A DNA stretch of 64,000 nt from Bedellia somnulentella (GCA_963576735.1 OY755175.1:1938401-2002400); one strand, 5' to 3'. Counted from the first letter of the stretch, positions 11,156 to 22,042 are shown. Notes: generated by a model not told the origin, from the sequence alone. Program-made: numbers and translations.

Positions 11156-12837
11156 CTAGGAAGGAGAAACGGGTGCCCAATGATTACTTACATTCTCACT
11201 GGTAAAAGGTACAGGTGCCCAATGGTTAGTTTCATCATCATTTTTAAAAGGTACAGGTGCCCAATATACATTTTGATCATTATTATTATCAACAGGAACG
11301 GGTGCCCAATAAACTTTTTGATTATTTTCATTATCATTAGGCACTGGTGCCCAATAAACATTATTTTCATTAACGCTAGGCTTGGGCACGGGTGCCCAGA
11401 ATGTGTCATTTCGTTTAGTTTGATTCCGTCTAGGATAGAAAGCGGCTGATGAATATATACCATCTTGATTGCTTTTATTATCTCTAGGATCTAACCTAGA
11501 GATAAGAGACTGTAGTCCAGCTAACAAATATATAATATTTCGAGCATTTTCATTGCCGTTGGGATAGGCAGCAGCGGCCGCTTTAATGTTGCGATTATTT
11601 TCAAATCCAATGTTTTGTTTGCTTTCATCAGCTCTGGGATATCTTGTTGGTGTGGACTCTCCATATACAGCATCTTGATTATTTCCATTATAACCAGAGT
11701 AACTCCCAGCCTGTTTTTGGCCTAAAATATAAAACTAATTAATTGTATTTTTCCATTGCACACACTAACATTATGTTTAAAAATACAAATAAAATACAGA
11801 TGTACATTTGATTACGTCATACTTACTAACTTACTTATACTCACGCCCATTATTCCCATTGAGGTAGGCAGAGACTATCGATCGCCACTTAGTACGATCT
11901 TGACAAACGCTTACATTAATTATTCTTCTCATACATGCTCTTTTATTCTTCTCACTTCGGACCCCCGCCTTTATAAGCCGTTTTCTATCCGGCTATTATT
12001 CCTTTTTACCAGTTAGTTTGTTACGGCACACTACGGCAAACGTGAAATTTAGAGACCCGAATAATTTATTTAACAAATATATATATTTATACATAAATAT
12101 GTATGTATATATATAGCGATTTATAGCCGTAAGTATTTATGTATATTAAGTATATATAAATTGCTAGAAAAGGTAGCCAGAGCTTCTCAATTAAAAACTC
12201 TTCAGCCACATTTGGAATTTGATCGGAGAAGATCGCAAAAATAAAGATTGTTGATGACGGGTGTCCAACCGTATTGCCCAAAAATACATAAAAAGCCCCA
12301 ATACTCTTAGTCACTTAAAACTGGAATATCCATTGGAAGGTGAGTGCTATTCTCGCAACGTATCACCAAAGATACATACATACGTATACTCACGGCTATA
12401 AATCCCTTAGCGGGGTAGCCAGAGCTATGGAATGAGAAATTCCTCAGCCACTTTTGGAAGTGGATTGGGGAAAAGATGGTAATAATAAATGTTTTTGGTG
12501 ATGGGTCTCCAACCACATCGCCCAAAAATCACTTAAAAAGCCCCTATACCCTTAGTCGCCTCTTACGATCACCCACGGGTAGAAATGGGGTAGTGTTATT
12601 CTAAGCCGACACTACACACACCAAAGATACTTTATATCTATCATCTTGTCCCTAATCAACTTTCAAATGTAGCTGAATAGTTTCCAAGTCTAAAGCTATG
12701 GCTACCCTTTTTTGGGATTTATGGCCGTGAGTATATGTATGTATGTAAAAATACAAAGTTATTTAAGCTGATAAGTTACCTCTTAGGTCAGCTGCAATCG
12801 CTGCTCCAATGATAAAAAATATGACTAACACTTTCAT
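11156..12837 (-). CDS. Locus 2: secreted Asn-rich protein with six WAPV repeats (two exons)
   Basis: Unrecognised family and the best intact long member. Exon 1 is 12837-12780 (58 bp) and encodes a 19-residue signal peptide starting MKVLVIFF and ending AIAADLR. The donor is AG|GTAACT. Exon 2 is 11721-11156, entered through TTTTAG|GC, so the junction codon is Gly followed by Gln. The joined frame is 624 nt, 207 residues plus stop. The mature protein has an Asn/Tyr/Gly-rich front (SGYNGNNQ), a central stretch with AAAAAYPNGNENARN and LQSLISRLDPRDN, a dibasic PRRNQTKR site, then six units of [FYH]WAPV spaced about 14-15 residues with Asn/Asp-rich linkers. The intron holds SINE-A copies and an RTE fragment. 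A TATA box lies about 45 bp upstream of the ATG. Secretion follows from the signal peptide; an immune, structural or reproductive role would be a guess. Confidence 0.78.
11825..12010 (-). mobile_element. RTE-like LINE 3' end fragment
   Basis: Reverse of the motif GCGATCGATAGTCTCTGCC with an ACTTACTT tail. Lies in the locus 2 intron. Confidence 0.7.
12150..12356 (-). mobile_element. SINE-A, diverged
   Basis: Locus 2 intron; preceded at 12100-12145 by a forward tail fragment (TTTATAGCCGTAAGTATT). Confidence 0.65.
12372..12618 (-). mobile_element. SINE-A, full length
   Basis: Locus 2 intron; tail TACATACGTATACTCACGG to head AAGCCGACACTACAC. Confidence 0.82.
12619..12748 (+). mobile_element. 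SINE-A 3' half
   Basis: Abuts the previous reverse copy and ends 30 bp from the locus 2 donor. Confidence 0.75.
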
Positions 12838-12873
12838 TTTTCTTACTCGTATGATGTATTTCAAATAATTTAG

Positions 12874-13043
12874 AAGTCTTATATACTGTTTAATACTATA
12901 CAAATAATGGAAAGAGTAAAGGCTATTAATAGCAACAATGATGTACAAAAAAACAATGAAAATAATACGTTTTTATAATACTTACCTACAAATTTAATTA
13001 TAACAAAAGAAAATAATTCAAATTTGAAATGGTAACCTTGAGG
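12874..13043 (-). promoter_or_regulatory. Locus 2 promoter: TATA and upstream block
   Basis: GTATATAAGACTTC lies at about 12887-12874, and GGTAACCTTGAGG lies at 13031-13043. The intervening 140 bp still align with locus 1. Confidence 0.62.
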
Positions 13044-13302
13044 TTTGTATGAATTAGGTTATTGTTGTTGTAATATTGTAATTGTAATAAATACTAATGG
13101 TCCAAAGAAATGGTAACAATCATGTCTTTTTTATTATAACTTAACAATATGGATTGTAAAGATTCCAGTGACATAGTACCAAATTATTCTTTAAGAAATA
13201 ATTTCGGCCATTTTGCACACGTCTGCCCAGCTCGACCCAAGGATGCTCAATAGAATTCACTTTGGGGCTCCTTGATGACCACTTCATTTTTTTTTCGATT
13301 CC

Positions 13303-13793
13303 TACATACATACATATACTCACGGCTATAAATCCCATACATACGTATACTCACGGCTATAAATCCCTAGTAGGGGTAGCCATAGCATAGCCATAGCCGG
13401 CGATAGGCCTGCCCCCTATCACGTGAGTACACTGTCTAAGCAAAACGTGGGTACCTTCTCTGGAAACTAGATGGCGCTAGCCATGTGAGTTCAGAAGTAT
13501 TGGTACCTCTGCCAACCCCTTCGGGGATAAACGGCGTGAACGTTTATGTTATGTTATGTTATGTTATGTAGGGGTAGCCAGAGCTCAGGAATTCGTAATT
13601 CTTCAGCCACGTTTGGAAAGTTGACTGGGGAAAAGATGGATAATATGAGTACTGTAATTAAAGGTTGTTGGTGCTGGGTCTCCAAACGCATTGCCCAAAA
13701 TTCCCTTAAAAGCCCCAATACCGTTAGTCGCCTCTTACGTACACTTACAGGAAGAAATGGGGTAGTACTATGCTATGCCGACACTATACAGCA
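13303..13793 (-). mobile_element. SINE-A split by a SINE-B
   Basis: Left part 13303-13382 (with a doubled tail segment) and right part 13569-13793 are one reverse copy interrupted at AGGGGTAGCCA. Confidence 0.8.
13383..13568 (+). mobile_element. SINE-B 3' half nested in a SINE-A
   Basis: Bounded by a 12-bp duplication TAGGGGTAGCCA (13371-13382 and 13569-13580) that is part of the interrupted SINE-A. Confidence 0.8.
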
Positions 13794-14414
13794 AAGTTTC
13801 GTACATCCTGAAGGTAACCATTTATATTTTGAGTAATTGTGTGCCGTGCATTAGCCGGCTTGCAGGTACCTGGTTTTCTCACGTTTTCAACCTGCTCAAC
13901 TATTAAATCACTCGTATTACAAAATTATATTTAGTCAGTCAGACAAATTGGAATGACAAAAAATCCACTAAACACAAAAATTGTTCGGCCTTGAGTACGA
14001 ACGCGAGAGCATTATGCATGCGTTTCAGAGCGAGTGAGACGTCCATTCACATTCTGTTTCAGTCTACTGTGTATGTGCGCGCAATAATAATTCTGCAACT
14101 TCCGAAAAACCAAAAAATGCAAAAGAAAAAAATGCATCTAGTATCAGTGAAAATACATCAGTACCATCGACATCAACTCTACCAATTAATCTCATTGTTA
14201 ATAATTATTAATGACACATATACACCAAGTGCTTTAAGGCAACAAACTACTGTTACAGCATCAAACTCAAGTCCAGGTAGTACTGTACCTGAACCTGTTG
14301 TAATAATACCGGAGCCAGCAGTTGAATTAGTATCAATTGAACCAGTATTATCTTTTTGTGAAAAATCTCCTGTAGTGTTTGAATGTACCGTTGATTCTAC
14401 TCCTCATAACATTT

Positions 14415-14640
14415 CATTTGAAAGTGATGTAAATACTGACGACAACCAAGCATGTAATATTGTGGCCAAAAAACTAAATGACAGAAATTACAAAGATTAC
14501 CACTGCATGCGTGTGATAAAACAGTTTAAAGTGATGTAAATACTGACGACAACCAAGCATGTATATATGTGGCCAAAAAACTAAATGACAGAAATTAAAA
14601 AGATTACCACTGCATGCGTGTGATAAAAACAGTTTGTTAA
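14415..14640 (+). repeat. 108-bp tandem duplication inside the inverted-repeat element
   Basis: AAAGTGATGTAAATACTGAC begins both units. The first keeps an open frame; the second has lost bases. Confidence 0.8.
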
Positions 14641-14664
14641 AGAAATTGAATGAAGAACAGGAAG

Positions 14665-14965
14665 ACATTTATTTATTATTTATTTATTTATTCCAAAAAA
14701 CATAATCATTACAGGCATAAACCTAATGCGATAACATTTTAAATTAAATTTTAACATATTAAATTTATGGTACTCTCTTACTTATTGTAACATAGATATT
14801 TCAAGGCAACGATTGTGAAGTCACCCAGATGACATGCAAAAACATCCACATCTTCTGCAATTTCCCGCAAAGCCACTAGTGCTCTGACCAGAGGGCACTG
14901 CTGCAATAAATTAAATTGACATAGCGGAGTTGATTGAAAAAGTACAAGATATCACTGATTCAAAA
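14665..14965 (-). mobile_element. LINE 3' fragment
   Basis: A TTTA-rich microsatellite followed by TTCCAAAAAACATAATCATT looks like the 3' tail of a minus-strand non-LTR element. No coding motif can be read. Confidence 0.4.
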
Positions 14966-15739
14966 ATATATTATCATAGTAAATGTCAATTGGAGTATTC
15001 TTATAAGTTGTCATCAAAGATTAATAACTAACTAATGAACTATAATAATAACTAACCGAACTATACTAATCTATATTATACATTGCGCGCACATACACAG
15101 TAGACTGAAACAGAATGTGAGTTAAAGAAGGAGAACCGGGTTACTATAGACGTCTCACTCGCTCTGAAACGCATGCATAATGCTCTCGCGTTCGTACTCA
15201 CGGCTGAATAATTTTTGTGTTTAGTGGATTTTTCGTCATTCCAATTTGTCTGACTGACTAAATATAATTTTGTAATAGTTATTTTGATAACATATTAAAA
15301 AATCAGACATTATAAAATAAGTAAAGTTCATTTATTTTTGGTGGAGCTTTAAAGCGTCTGACAAAAGTTTTGGTTCATGAAAAGTGTCTGATACTTGCGA
15401 TACTATTTGAGAATGATATTCTATAAAATATATCTAAAAATCAGCCATCTAAATTGAAGTAAAGTAACTCTTATTTTTAGTCACCTTTCTCACCTGGTAC
15501 CTGCCCAGGTGTCACTGGGCAAACTTCACAAACACGCAGGTATACAAAGTACATAAGACACTACTGAGAACTTAAAGTTTTATCTTTTAGAAAATAAGTT
15601 ATGTCTTATCGCTCTGGGATCTTACTCTACATTATGTTATTTTAAGTTATTCGCTGTTGATGTCACAAATAAAATTTAAAAAGAATGAGATGGAATAGTT
15701 AATTAAAGATGACGATATAATTAAGATTAGGTTTGAACG

Positions 15740-16105
15740 TCAATTAAGGTTATGGGAAGAAGCGAAGAATTGAAAACGTTCTGTTATATAGAAGGGGATG
15801 GCAGGATTGAACAAGATAGAGTAAAGGAGAGACAAAGTATGTGCATTTCGGCATTTCGGCGGAAGCGAATAGGAAATCTATGATGTATGTAGTACGATAA
15901 ACAGACACGTGATCATATTTACGCAATCTAAAAACAAACCTGATGCATAAGTTTTGAAGACGCTCTAGTTTATTTAGTTGTTCTTCCGTTAAATCAAGAT
16001 AACAGGTATCAGCGTAATCCAACATTGAAATGAGTAGAGATTGAGCTAACGCAGTTTTGGTAGCAGTAGGTAGAAAATTACACAGTATTCTGAGGGATAT
16101 ATCCA
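15740..16105 (-). pseudogene. RT C-terminal fragment of a non-LTR retrotransposon
   Basis: The frame 16025-15750 reads LDYADTCYLDLTEEQLNKLE and LQNLCIRFVFRLRKYDHVS, the region after the RT palm of Jockey/CR1-like LINEs, followed by frame decay. Only the distal part of the polymerase is left. Confidence 0.7.
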
Positions 16106-16330
16106 GAGGTCAATAATTAATGTACGTATGTCTTTGTATGCCTATTATCGTTCTCGATGTGAAGAGACATTCCATTATGAATTTTGTTTGTCATTCAAAT
16201 ATATATTCTACATATCGTTTGCGGTTTGAAGAGTAGACCTCCTGCGCTTTACATAAAGACTCGTAAAAAAATACTCGAAAATCATAGAAAAATATTTAAG
16301 GAACATTGAAATTAAAATATTTTACAGAAA

Positions 16331-16577
16331 TACATACAATCATATACTCACGGCTATAAATCCCTAAAAGGGGTAGCCAGAGCTGAGAAATTAGAAATTT
16401 CTCAGCCACTTTTGGAAGTTGAGTGGGGAAAAGATGGTAGAATAAAGGTTGTTTGTGATGGGTCTCCAACCGCATCGCCCAAAAATCCCTTAAAAAGCCC
16501 CAATACCGTTAGTCGCCTCTTACGTACACCCACCGGAAGAAATGGGGTAGTGCTATTCTAAGCCGACACTACACAGC
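16331..16577 (-). mobile_element. SINE-A, full length
   Basis: Good copy: ATACTCACGGCTATAAATCC to AAGCCGACACTACACAGC. Confidence 0.85.
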
Positions 16578-16781
16578 TACAGAAATAATAAATTTTAATA
16601 CTCACTTTCTTACTTACTTATACTCACGCCCATCCTAACAGATCCCTCTTAATTTTCTCACATTTATTATTCACTTTCGCCTTTGTAAGAACAGTTTTAA
16701 TTTGGTTTTCAGTCGAAGCACCATAATTATTAATTTGTATATAATACTAGTTCATTATGAAAACTTATAAAATACACTTAT

Positions 16782-17262
16782 TGTTAAGCCGCACTATCAT
16801 AACATAGTGCTGCGCCTTTCCCAAAGGGTTGGTTAAGAATATAATTAAAAGGACTGTATTTTATAGGTGGCGACATCTGGTGTAAAAGTATGTACATTAA
16901 AACCATCAGAGGCATATTGATATTGATATGTTAAGTTAGATTTACTATTGCTCAACAGATGTCGCTAGTAAATTACGTAATAAAGAATAGTCTCGATCAA
17001 TGTAAAACAACCGTTAGGAACATTAGAACTTTCTGTTTCTTCCAGAAACATTTGAATTAATAAAGTACCGTTTTAACGGTCGATTGCTATGTATTCTAGA
17101 AGCTCCGCTATTGTTATACAGAGGGCACCTGTAACGCCCAATTATTTAAATGAACACAACTAATACAGAATTTGAAGAGATAACAAGCTAGTTTCACTAT
17201 TCCCGGACACGGAGCCCCCCAGACAGAGGACGTTGGCGCATTTCCACCTCTACGAGTAACCA
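16782..17262 (+). repeat. Left LTR, 481 bp
   Basis: About eight to ten differences from the right LTR, mostly clustered near the 3' end, so the insertion is fairly young. Confidence 0.85.
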
Positions 17263-17613
17263 CTTGGCGCCCAACGTAAAAAGGAAGAAAAGTAAATACC
17301 TGAGAGAAAATAGCTGGAATCCTGCTGAGGCTGCGTCGTTTTGGGTCAGAAAAACCACCGAAGGAGAAGATTGAGAAGCTACCAGGATTGTGAGAGGGCT
17401 AAGTATCGGCCTGAAATCGTGAGTTGGTTGTTTTTTCCTATCTTTCCTCATTCCTTTAGGGTTAACTCTGTCTGGGAGGTTATGTTGTATTTGTAATTGA
17501 ATTCCTCTTTATGTCGTTAAAATCTCGTTTAGACCGCTTATGTTTATCGTTGTGTCCATGTAAACCGTGTTAATTGTCAATTTATTGTTATACCGTTCCA
17601 TATATATCGATAA

Positions 17614-17975
17614 TCTACCCACGAATAACGTGTCTTAGCTTAAAAAGAGGAAGGCGTCGTAAACGCCTTTCGATCAGATATACTAAATATCTATCCACGA
17701 ATAACGTGTCTTAGTAGCCTAAAAAGAGGAAGGCGTCGTAAACGCTTTTCGGTCAGATATAATTACTCGATATATACCTATATCGATAGTCTACCCACGA
17801 ATAACGTGTCTTAGTAGCTTAAAAAGAGGAAGGCGTCTTAAATGCCTTTCGGTAGATATAATTACTCGATATATACCTATATCGATAGTCTACCCACAAA
17901 TAACGTGTCTTAGTAGCTTAAAAAGAGGGAGGCGTCTTAAACGCCTTTCGGTCAGATAGAAATACTCGATATCTA
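17614..17975 (+). repeat. Four tandem repeats of about 77-100 bp within the BEL/Pao element
   Basis: Each unit has CTACCCACGAATAACG, a GAGGAAGGCGTC segment with its near-palindromic AACGCCTTTCGG, then GATATA-rich sequence. They start near 17614, 17691, 17791 and 17890. Confidence 0.8.
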
Positions 17976-18153
17976 TTAATCTAAAAATTAACAAAACCGT
18001 ACCAATAACTAATTAACAAAAATTAATTAAACCGTACCAATAAATAAACAGACCTTTATACCTATTAACCAAATAACACCCATATTAATAACCAATCCAT
18101 TCCTTTATTTAACCAAACCCATACCCAATTCCAATTCTAACAGTTTCCCAACC

Positions 18154-18474
18154 GTAACACCAGCTCACGTCTTATTGGGCCGATCACTGACAGCCCTCCC
18201 AGACCACGACCTGACTGATGTACCAGAATGTTTTGTCAACTCCAACAGATATACAAGAGCTTCTGACGGCGGTGGTCCAGCTTTGGGACCTGGGAGCATC
18301 GTGCTGATCAAGGACAGCAGGACACCCCCGTGTCAGTGGCGCCTGGGGAAGATCGAGCAAGCTCACCTCGGGGCGGATGACGTCGGTCGAGTGGCTACAA
18401 TTAAAACAGCCAACGGACTTATAAAGCGGGCATTCAACAATATATGTCCGTTACCACTACCATCACAAATGTAA
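18154..18474 (+). pseudogene. BEL/Pao Pol C-terminal (DUF5641-type) fragment
   Basis: Reads TPAHVLLGRSLTALPDHDL, then GSIVLIKDSRTPPCQWRLGK, VATIKTANGLIKRAFNNICP and PLP before the stop. This is the conserved domain behind the integrase core in BEL/Pao polyproteins. There is no start of its own; it is the remnant of a much longer polyprotein. It is richer in GC than its surroundings. Confidence 0.85.
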
Positions 18475-18956
18475 ATTTGGGAAGTTGAATGCAGACGTCC
18501 AGGGTTCGGGAGATCAGAAAGGGCAATCCAAAGAACACCACACTATTTGAGCCCTTACACCGAGACCATACTTGAATTAAATTACTGAACTCAATTAGCG
18601 GAAACTAGCAGTAAATTATGACCGAAGATTACTAAGTAATACTGAAGTTTAAGAAGCCAAAAAATTACCAGAATATATAACATTAAAGATTTATCCGTTC
18701 CAAGCTGATCATTAGACACAACGCCGACGAAGAAATCCCAAGGCCGGAAGTCCAGATGAAGAAAGAAAACATTTAGAATTAGTTAGATATAAGTTATGTT
18801 CCGTTTTTAATCAATTTATGTTTACCAATAAATCTTTATTATTCCTGTGTTTTAATTCAAAGTTAGATTAGTAAGTATAGGCTTGTCAGTTAGGTAGGCC
18901 AGGGTCATATATGTTACTTCACCATACCAAAAATACACTGCCTTTTGTGGGGAACA

Positions 18957-19437
18957 TGTTAAGCCGCACTATCATAACATAGTGCTGCGCCTTTCCCAAA
19001 GGGTTGGTTAAGAATATAATTGAAAGGACTGTATTTTATAGGTGGCGACATCTGGTGTAAAAGTATGTACATTAAAACCATCAGAGGCATATTGATATTG
19101 ATATGTTAAGTTAGATTTACTATTGCTCAACAGATGTCGCTAGTAAATTACGTAATAAAGAATAGTCTCGATCAATGTAAAACAACCGTTAGGAACATTA
19201 GAACTTTCTGTTTCTTCCAGAAACATTTGAATTAATAAAGTACCGTTTTAACGGTCGATTGCTATGTATTCTAGAAGCTCCGCTATTGTTATACAGAGGG
19301 CACCTGTAACGCCCAATTATTTAAATGAACACAACTAATACAGAATTTGAAGAGATAACAAGCTAGTTTCATTATTCCTGGATACTGAACCTCCCAGACA
19401 GAGGACGTCGGCGCATTTCCACCTCTACGAGTAATCA
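18957..19437 (+). repeat. Right LTR, 481 bp
   Basis: Same length as the left LTR. The clustered changes TTCCTGGATACTGAACC against TTCCCGGACACGGAGCC set it apart. Confidence 0.85.
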
Positions 19438-19741
19438 CTTATTCTTATTAATCATGTTAAGTTGTCATTAAGGCCAGAAAGCGAACCGTCTCTAAATATG
19501 GGAAACCGTTTAAAAAAAATCTGTCCATGCCTTTTAACTTTAAAATAGTTTCATCACCAATAAACCCTAAACCTCGACCTTTTCTTGAACATGAACGAAA
19601 AATCATAGAATTAAAACAAACTTAGAATTCATTTTTGTGAATAAAGCAGGCCGCAGTCCTTTGCCAGGAAAAGTCCAAGGTACTCGTAAAAAAGATTCAA
19701 CACTAAGCAATAGATTAAACATTATCTTATACCGTTCTTCA

Positions 19742-19965
19742 CCATCGTGATAGCTCAGTAGGTAAATCACCGCTGATCATGCAGACGATGTGATTGGGGG
19801 TCGGGCCTTCAGCAATTTGTCTTTTCTAGTTATGTTTTAACGGTAATCATGGTTGTTAACGGTGAGGGAAAACATGGTGAGAAAACCCACATAGCCAAAG
19901 TTGTACTCAAGTAGTTATTCATACAAAACAGCGATAGGCCTGCCCCCTATCACGTACTCATGCCA
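19742..19965 (+). mobile_element. SINE-B copy fused to the Jockey-like LINE
   Basis: tRNA-like head with GATAGCTCAGTAGGT, then the SINE-B middle up to GCGATAGGCCTGCCCCCTATC, where it passes directly into LINE coding sequence. The LINE frame opens inside it. Confidence 0.75.
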
Positions 19966-22042
19966 ATCAAAGTACCTGCACCAAGGCACCTGTCAAAATA
20001 CTCAGGGGTTTTCTTGTAAAGAATTAGAAATTGAATTGTTTTTAGAAAGATATAAAATTGATTGTTTCTGTGTCTCAGAACACTGGCTTAAGAATTGCGA
20101 GCTCATATTTGGTTTTCAAAATTACTATTTAGCTAGTAGCTACTGCCACAATTCTAAAGCCTGTGGTGGCTCCGCTATATTTATAAAAAATAGTATTAAA
20201 TGTAAAAATCGTGAGGATATTGTAAAACTGAGCGTTGAGCAAGTCGTGGAGATATCCTGCATAGAGTTACTAAACTGCTTTATAGTAAGCGTATATCGAG
20301 CCCCCTATAGTCAAAATTATGAAAGATTTGAAAGTGTAATGGAAGATGTATTAACTAAAATTTTCAAGAGTAAAAAACAATTAATTATTTGTGGTGACTT
20401 TAATATAGATATCTTAAAAGATAGTATACTATATACTATATTTAATTTAAAAGTTGTCAGTCCCGAAGATATCATTAAAGTGTTTAAATCACTGAAGTTG
20501 AAAAATTCTGAGGATATCTGGGGTATGTCAGTAAAAGTATGCCATAATTTTATTGTAATAATAGCTCCTTATTTAGCGAAAATATTTAATGAATGTATAA
20601 GTAATGGTATCTTCCCAGATCTCATGAAACATAGTAAAATTGTACCTTTACTAAAATCTGGAGGTGATAAAAATAATCCTGAAGGTTATAGGCCTATATC
20701 TATACTACCAGTTATGAGTAAAATATTTGAAAAACTTATGCTTAATCAACTGCTCTTGCATTTTAGTTCCAACAATTTGTTTCACCCTAAACAATTTGGT
20801 TTCACGAAAGGCCGCTCTACCACTGACGCAGGCGTTGCCCTAATTAAACATATTTTTGGTTCGTGGGAACTTAAGAATGATGCAATCGGTTTCTTCTGCG
20901 ATCTTACAAAAGCGTTTGATTGTGCAGATCATAATATTTTATTCATAAAATTGGGACATTATGGCATCGAAGGTGATGCACTTAAATTAAAAAAGTCCTA
21001 CTTCTCAGATCGAATACAAAAAGTGCAAATCGATAAAATAAAATCATCTGGAACTCATGTAAAAATGGGTGTTCCACAGGGATCTATATTAGGCCCATTT
21101 TTGTTTCTAGTATATATTAATGATTTGCCGTTCATGGTCGAGAAAAGGTCTGAAATAGTATTATTTGCTGATGATACTTCTTTAATTTTTGACGTTAAAA
21201 GGAATTCGGAAAATATTGACGATGTAAATAATGCAGTTTCCCAAATTCAAACATGGTTTGCTTCAAATAATCTTGTACTAAATGCCAAAAAAACCAAATG
21301 TATTAAATTTGCATTACCAAATGTTAAAAGTGTTGATAATGAAATTACATTAAATAATGAAAAATTACCATTTACGGACAGCGCAGTTTTCTTAGGGATA
21401 CATCTATACTCAAAGCTCCAATGGGGACCCCACATTAGCGCGCTAGCTGGCAGGCTAAGCAGTGCTGCCTATGCCGTTAGAAAAATAAGACATTTAACTG
21501 ATGTACAGACAGCTCGTTTAGTTTACTATAGTTATTTTCATAGCATCATGTCTTATGGCATTTTACTCTGGGGCAGAGCTGCTGATGTTGGGTCCATATT
21601 CATTTTACAGAAAAGAGCAATAAGAGCTATTTATAATTTAGGTTCACGAGATTCCCTGAGAGAATTGTTTAAAACCATAAATATAATGACACTGCCATGT
21701 CAATATATTTATGAAAACATCATGTATGTGAGAAAAAAATTGAAAGCATTTTCCAAAAACTGTGACAGACATACTAGAAGTCTTAGAGATAATAATAAAA
21801 TTTCAATTCAAAAGTACAGATTGTCAAAAATAAATACATCTTTTATGGGGTTATGTGTAAAATTTTATAATAAAATACCTGATGGCATTTTGAATCTAAC
21901 AGAAAAGAAATTCAAAGTAATTATAAAACGCAGTCTTCATTTAAAAGCTTATTACAGTTTAAATGATTATATGATAGATGAAACTGCTTGGTGTCACCAG
22001 GGCTCTATTCAGGATATTTCCAGACATACACCAATATTGTAA
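19901..22042 (+). CDS. Jockey-like LINE endonuclease-reverse transcriptase, internally deleted
   Basis: 713-codon frame whose first 25-30 residues come from a SINE. Next is part of an APE-type endonuclease (FCVSEHW, CGGSAIFIK, YRAP, IICGDFNID), ending around 20445. The catalytic SDH region and the linker are missing; a minus-strand relative at 54863-55165 still has them (LKSDHSGL). RT follows: YRPISILPVMSKIFEK, FCDLTKAFDCADHNIL with the first catalytic Asp, GVPQGSILGPFLFLVYINDL, and LFADDTSL with the paired Asp, then the thumb region up to the stop. RT looks intact but the endonuclease does not, so the copy should be inactive. The 3' UTR runs to about 22215 and ends in TATCTTTT-type repeats. 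The clade call (Jockey superfamily) is inferred from motif style. Confidence 0.85.
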   Translation: MYSSSYSYKTAIGLPPITYSCQSKYLHQGTCQNTQGFSCKELEIELFLERYKIDCFCVSEHWLKNCELIFGFQNYYLASSYCHNSKACGGSAIFIKNSIKCKNREDIVKLSVEQVVEISCIELLNCFIVSVYRAPYSQNYERFESVMEDVLTKIFKSKKQLIICGDFNIDILKDSILYTIFNLKVVSPEDIIKVFKSLKLKNSEDIWGMSVKVCHNFIVIIAPYLAKIFNECISNGIFPDLMKHSKIVPLLKSGGDKNNPEGYRPISILPVMSKIFEKLMLNQLLLHFSSNNLFHPKQFGFTKGRSTTDAGVALIKHIFGSWELKNDAIGFFCDLTKAFDCADHNILFIKLGHYGIEGDALKLKKSYFSDRIQKVQIDKIKSSGTHVKMGVPQGSILGPFLFLVYINDLPFMVEKRSEIVLFADDTSLIFDVKRNSENIDDVNNAVSQIQTWFASNNLVLNAKKTKCIKFALPNVKSVDNEITLNNEKLPFTDSAVFLGIHLYSKLQWGPHISALAGRLSSAAYAVRKIRHLTDVQTARLVYYSYFHSIMSYGILLWGRAADVGSIFILQKRAIRAIYNLGSRDSLRELFKTINIMTLPCQYIYENIMYVRKKLKAFSKNCDRHTRSLRDNNKISIQKYRLSKINTSFMGLCVKFYNKIPDGILNLTEKKFKVIIKRSLHLKAYYSLNDYMIDETAWCHQGSIQDISRHTPIL

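Larger units (their letters stand above)
13917..15275. mobile_element. 1.36-kb DNA transposon with long inverted repeats
   Basis: Tips TTACAAAATTATATTTAG and its complement are flanked by TA on both sides. The inverted repeats span about 13917-14090 and 15065-15275; the right one has a roughly 27-bp insertion. The inside has an open frame (13991-14539) rich in Pro/Val/Glu with no recognisable transposase, a 108-bp tandem duplication (about 14415-14640), and a LINE 3' fragment from about 14665 to 14960. The TA duplication points to Tc1/mariner-type integration, but the superfamily is not settled. Confidence 0.65.
16782..19437 (+). mobile_element. Internally deleted BEL/Pao LTR retrotransposon
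   Basis: Two 481-bp LTRs (16782-17262 and 18957-19437) begin TGTTAAGCC and end GTAAYCA. The 5-bp flanks CTTAT match at 16777-16781 and 19438-19442. A primer-binding-site-like TGGCGCCCAACGT follows the left LTR at 17265, and a GTGGGGAACA tract precedes the right LTR. Gag, protease, RT, RNase H and most of the integrase are gone; only the last Pol domain remains. A full-length relative would be about 5-7 kb, so it cannot move by itself. Confidence 0.85.

Noticed and set aside
11156..12837. Identification as a known antimicrobial peptide (lebocin, moricin, cecropin, attacin) or as a WAP four-disulfide protein
   Set aside because: No cysteines for WAP or defensin folds, and the motifs known for those insect families are absent. 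The letters WAP here are only a tripeptide.
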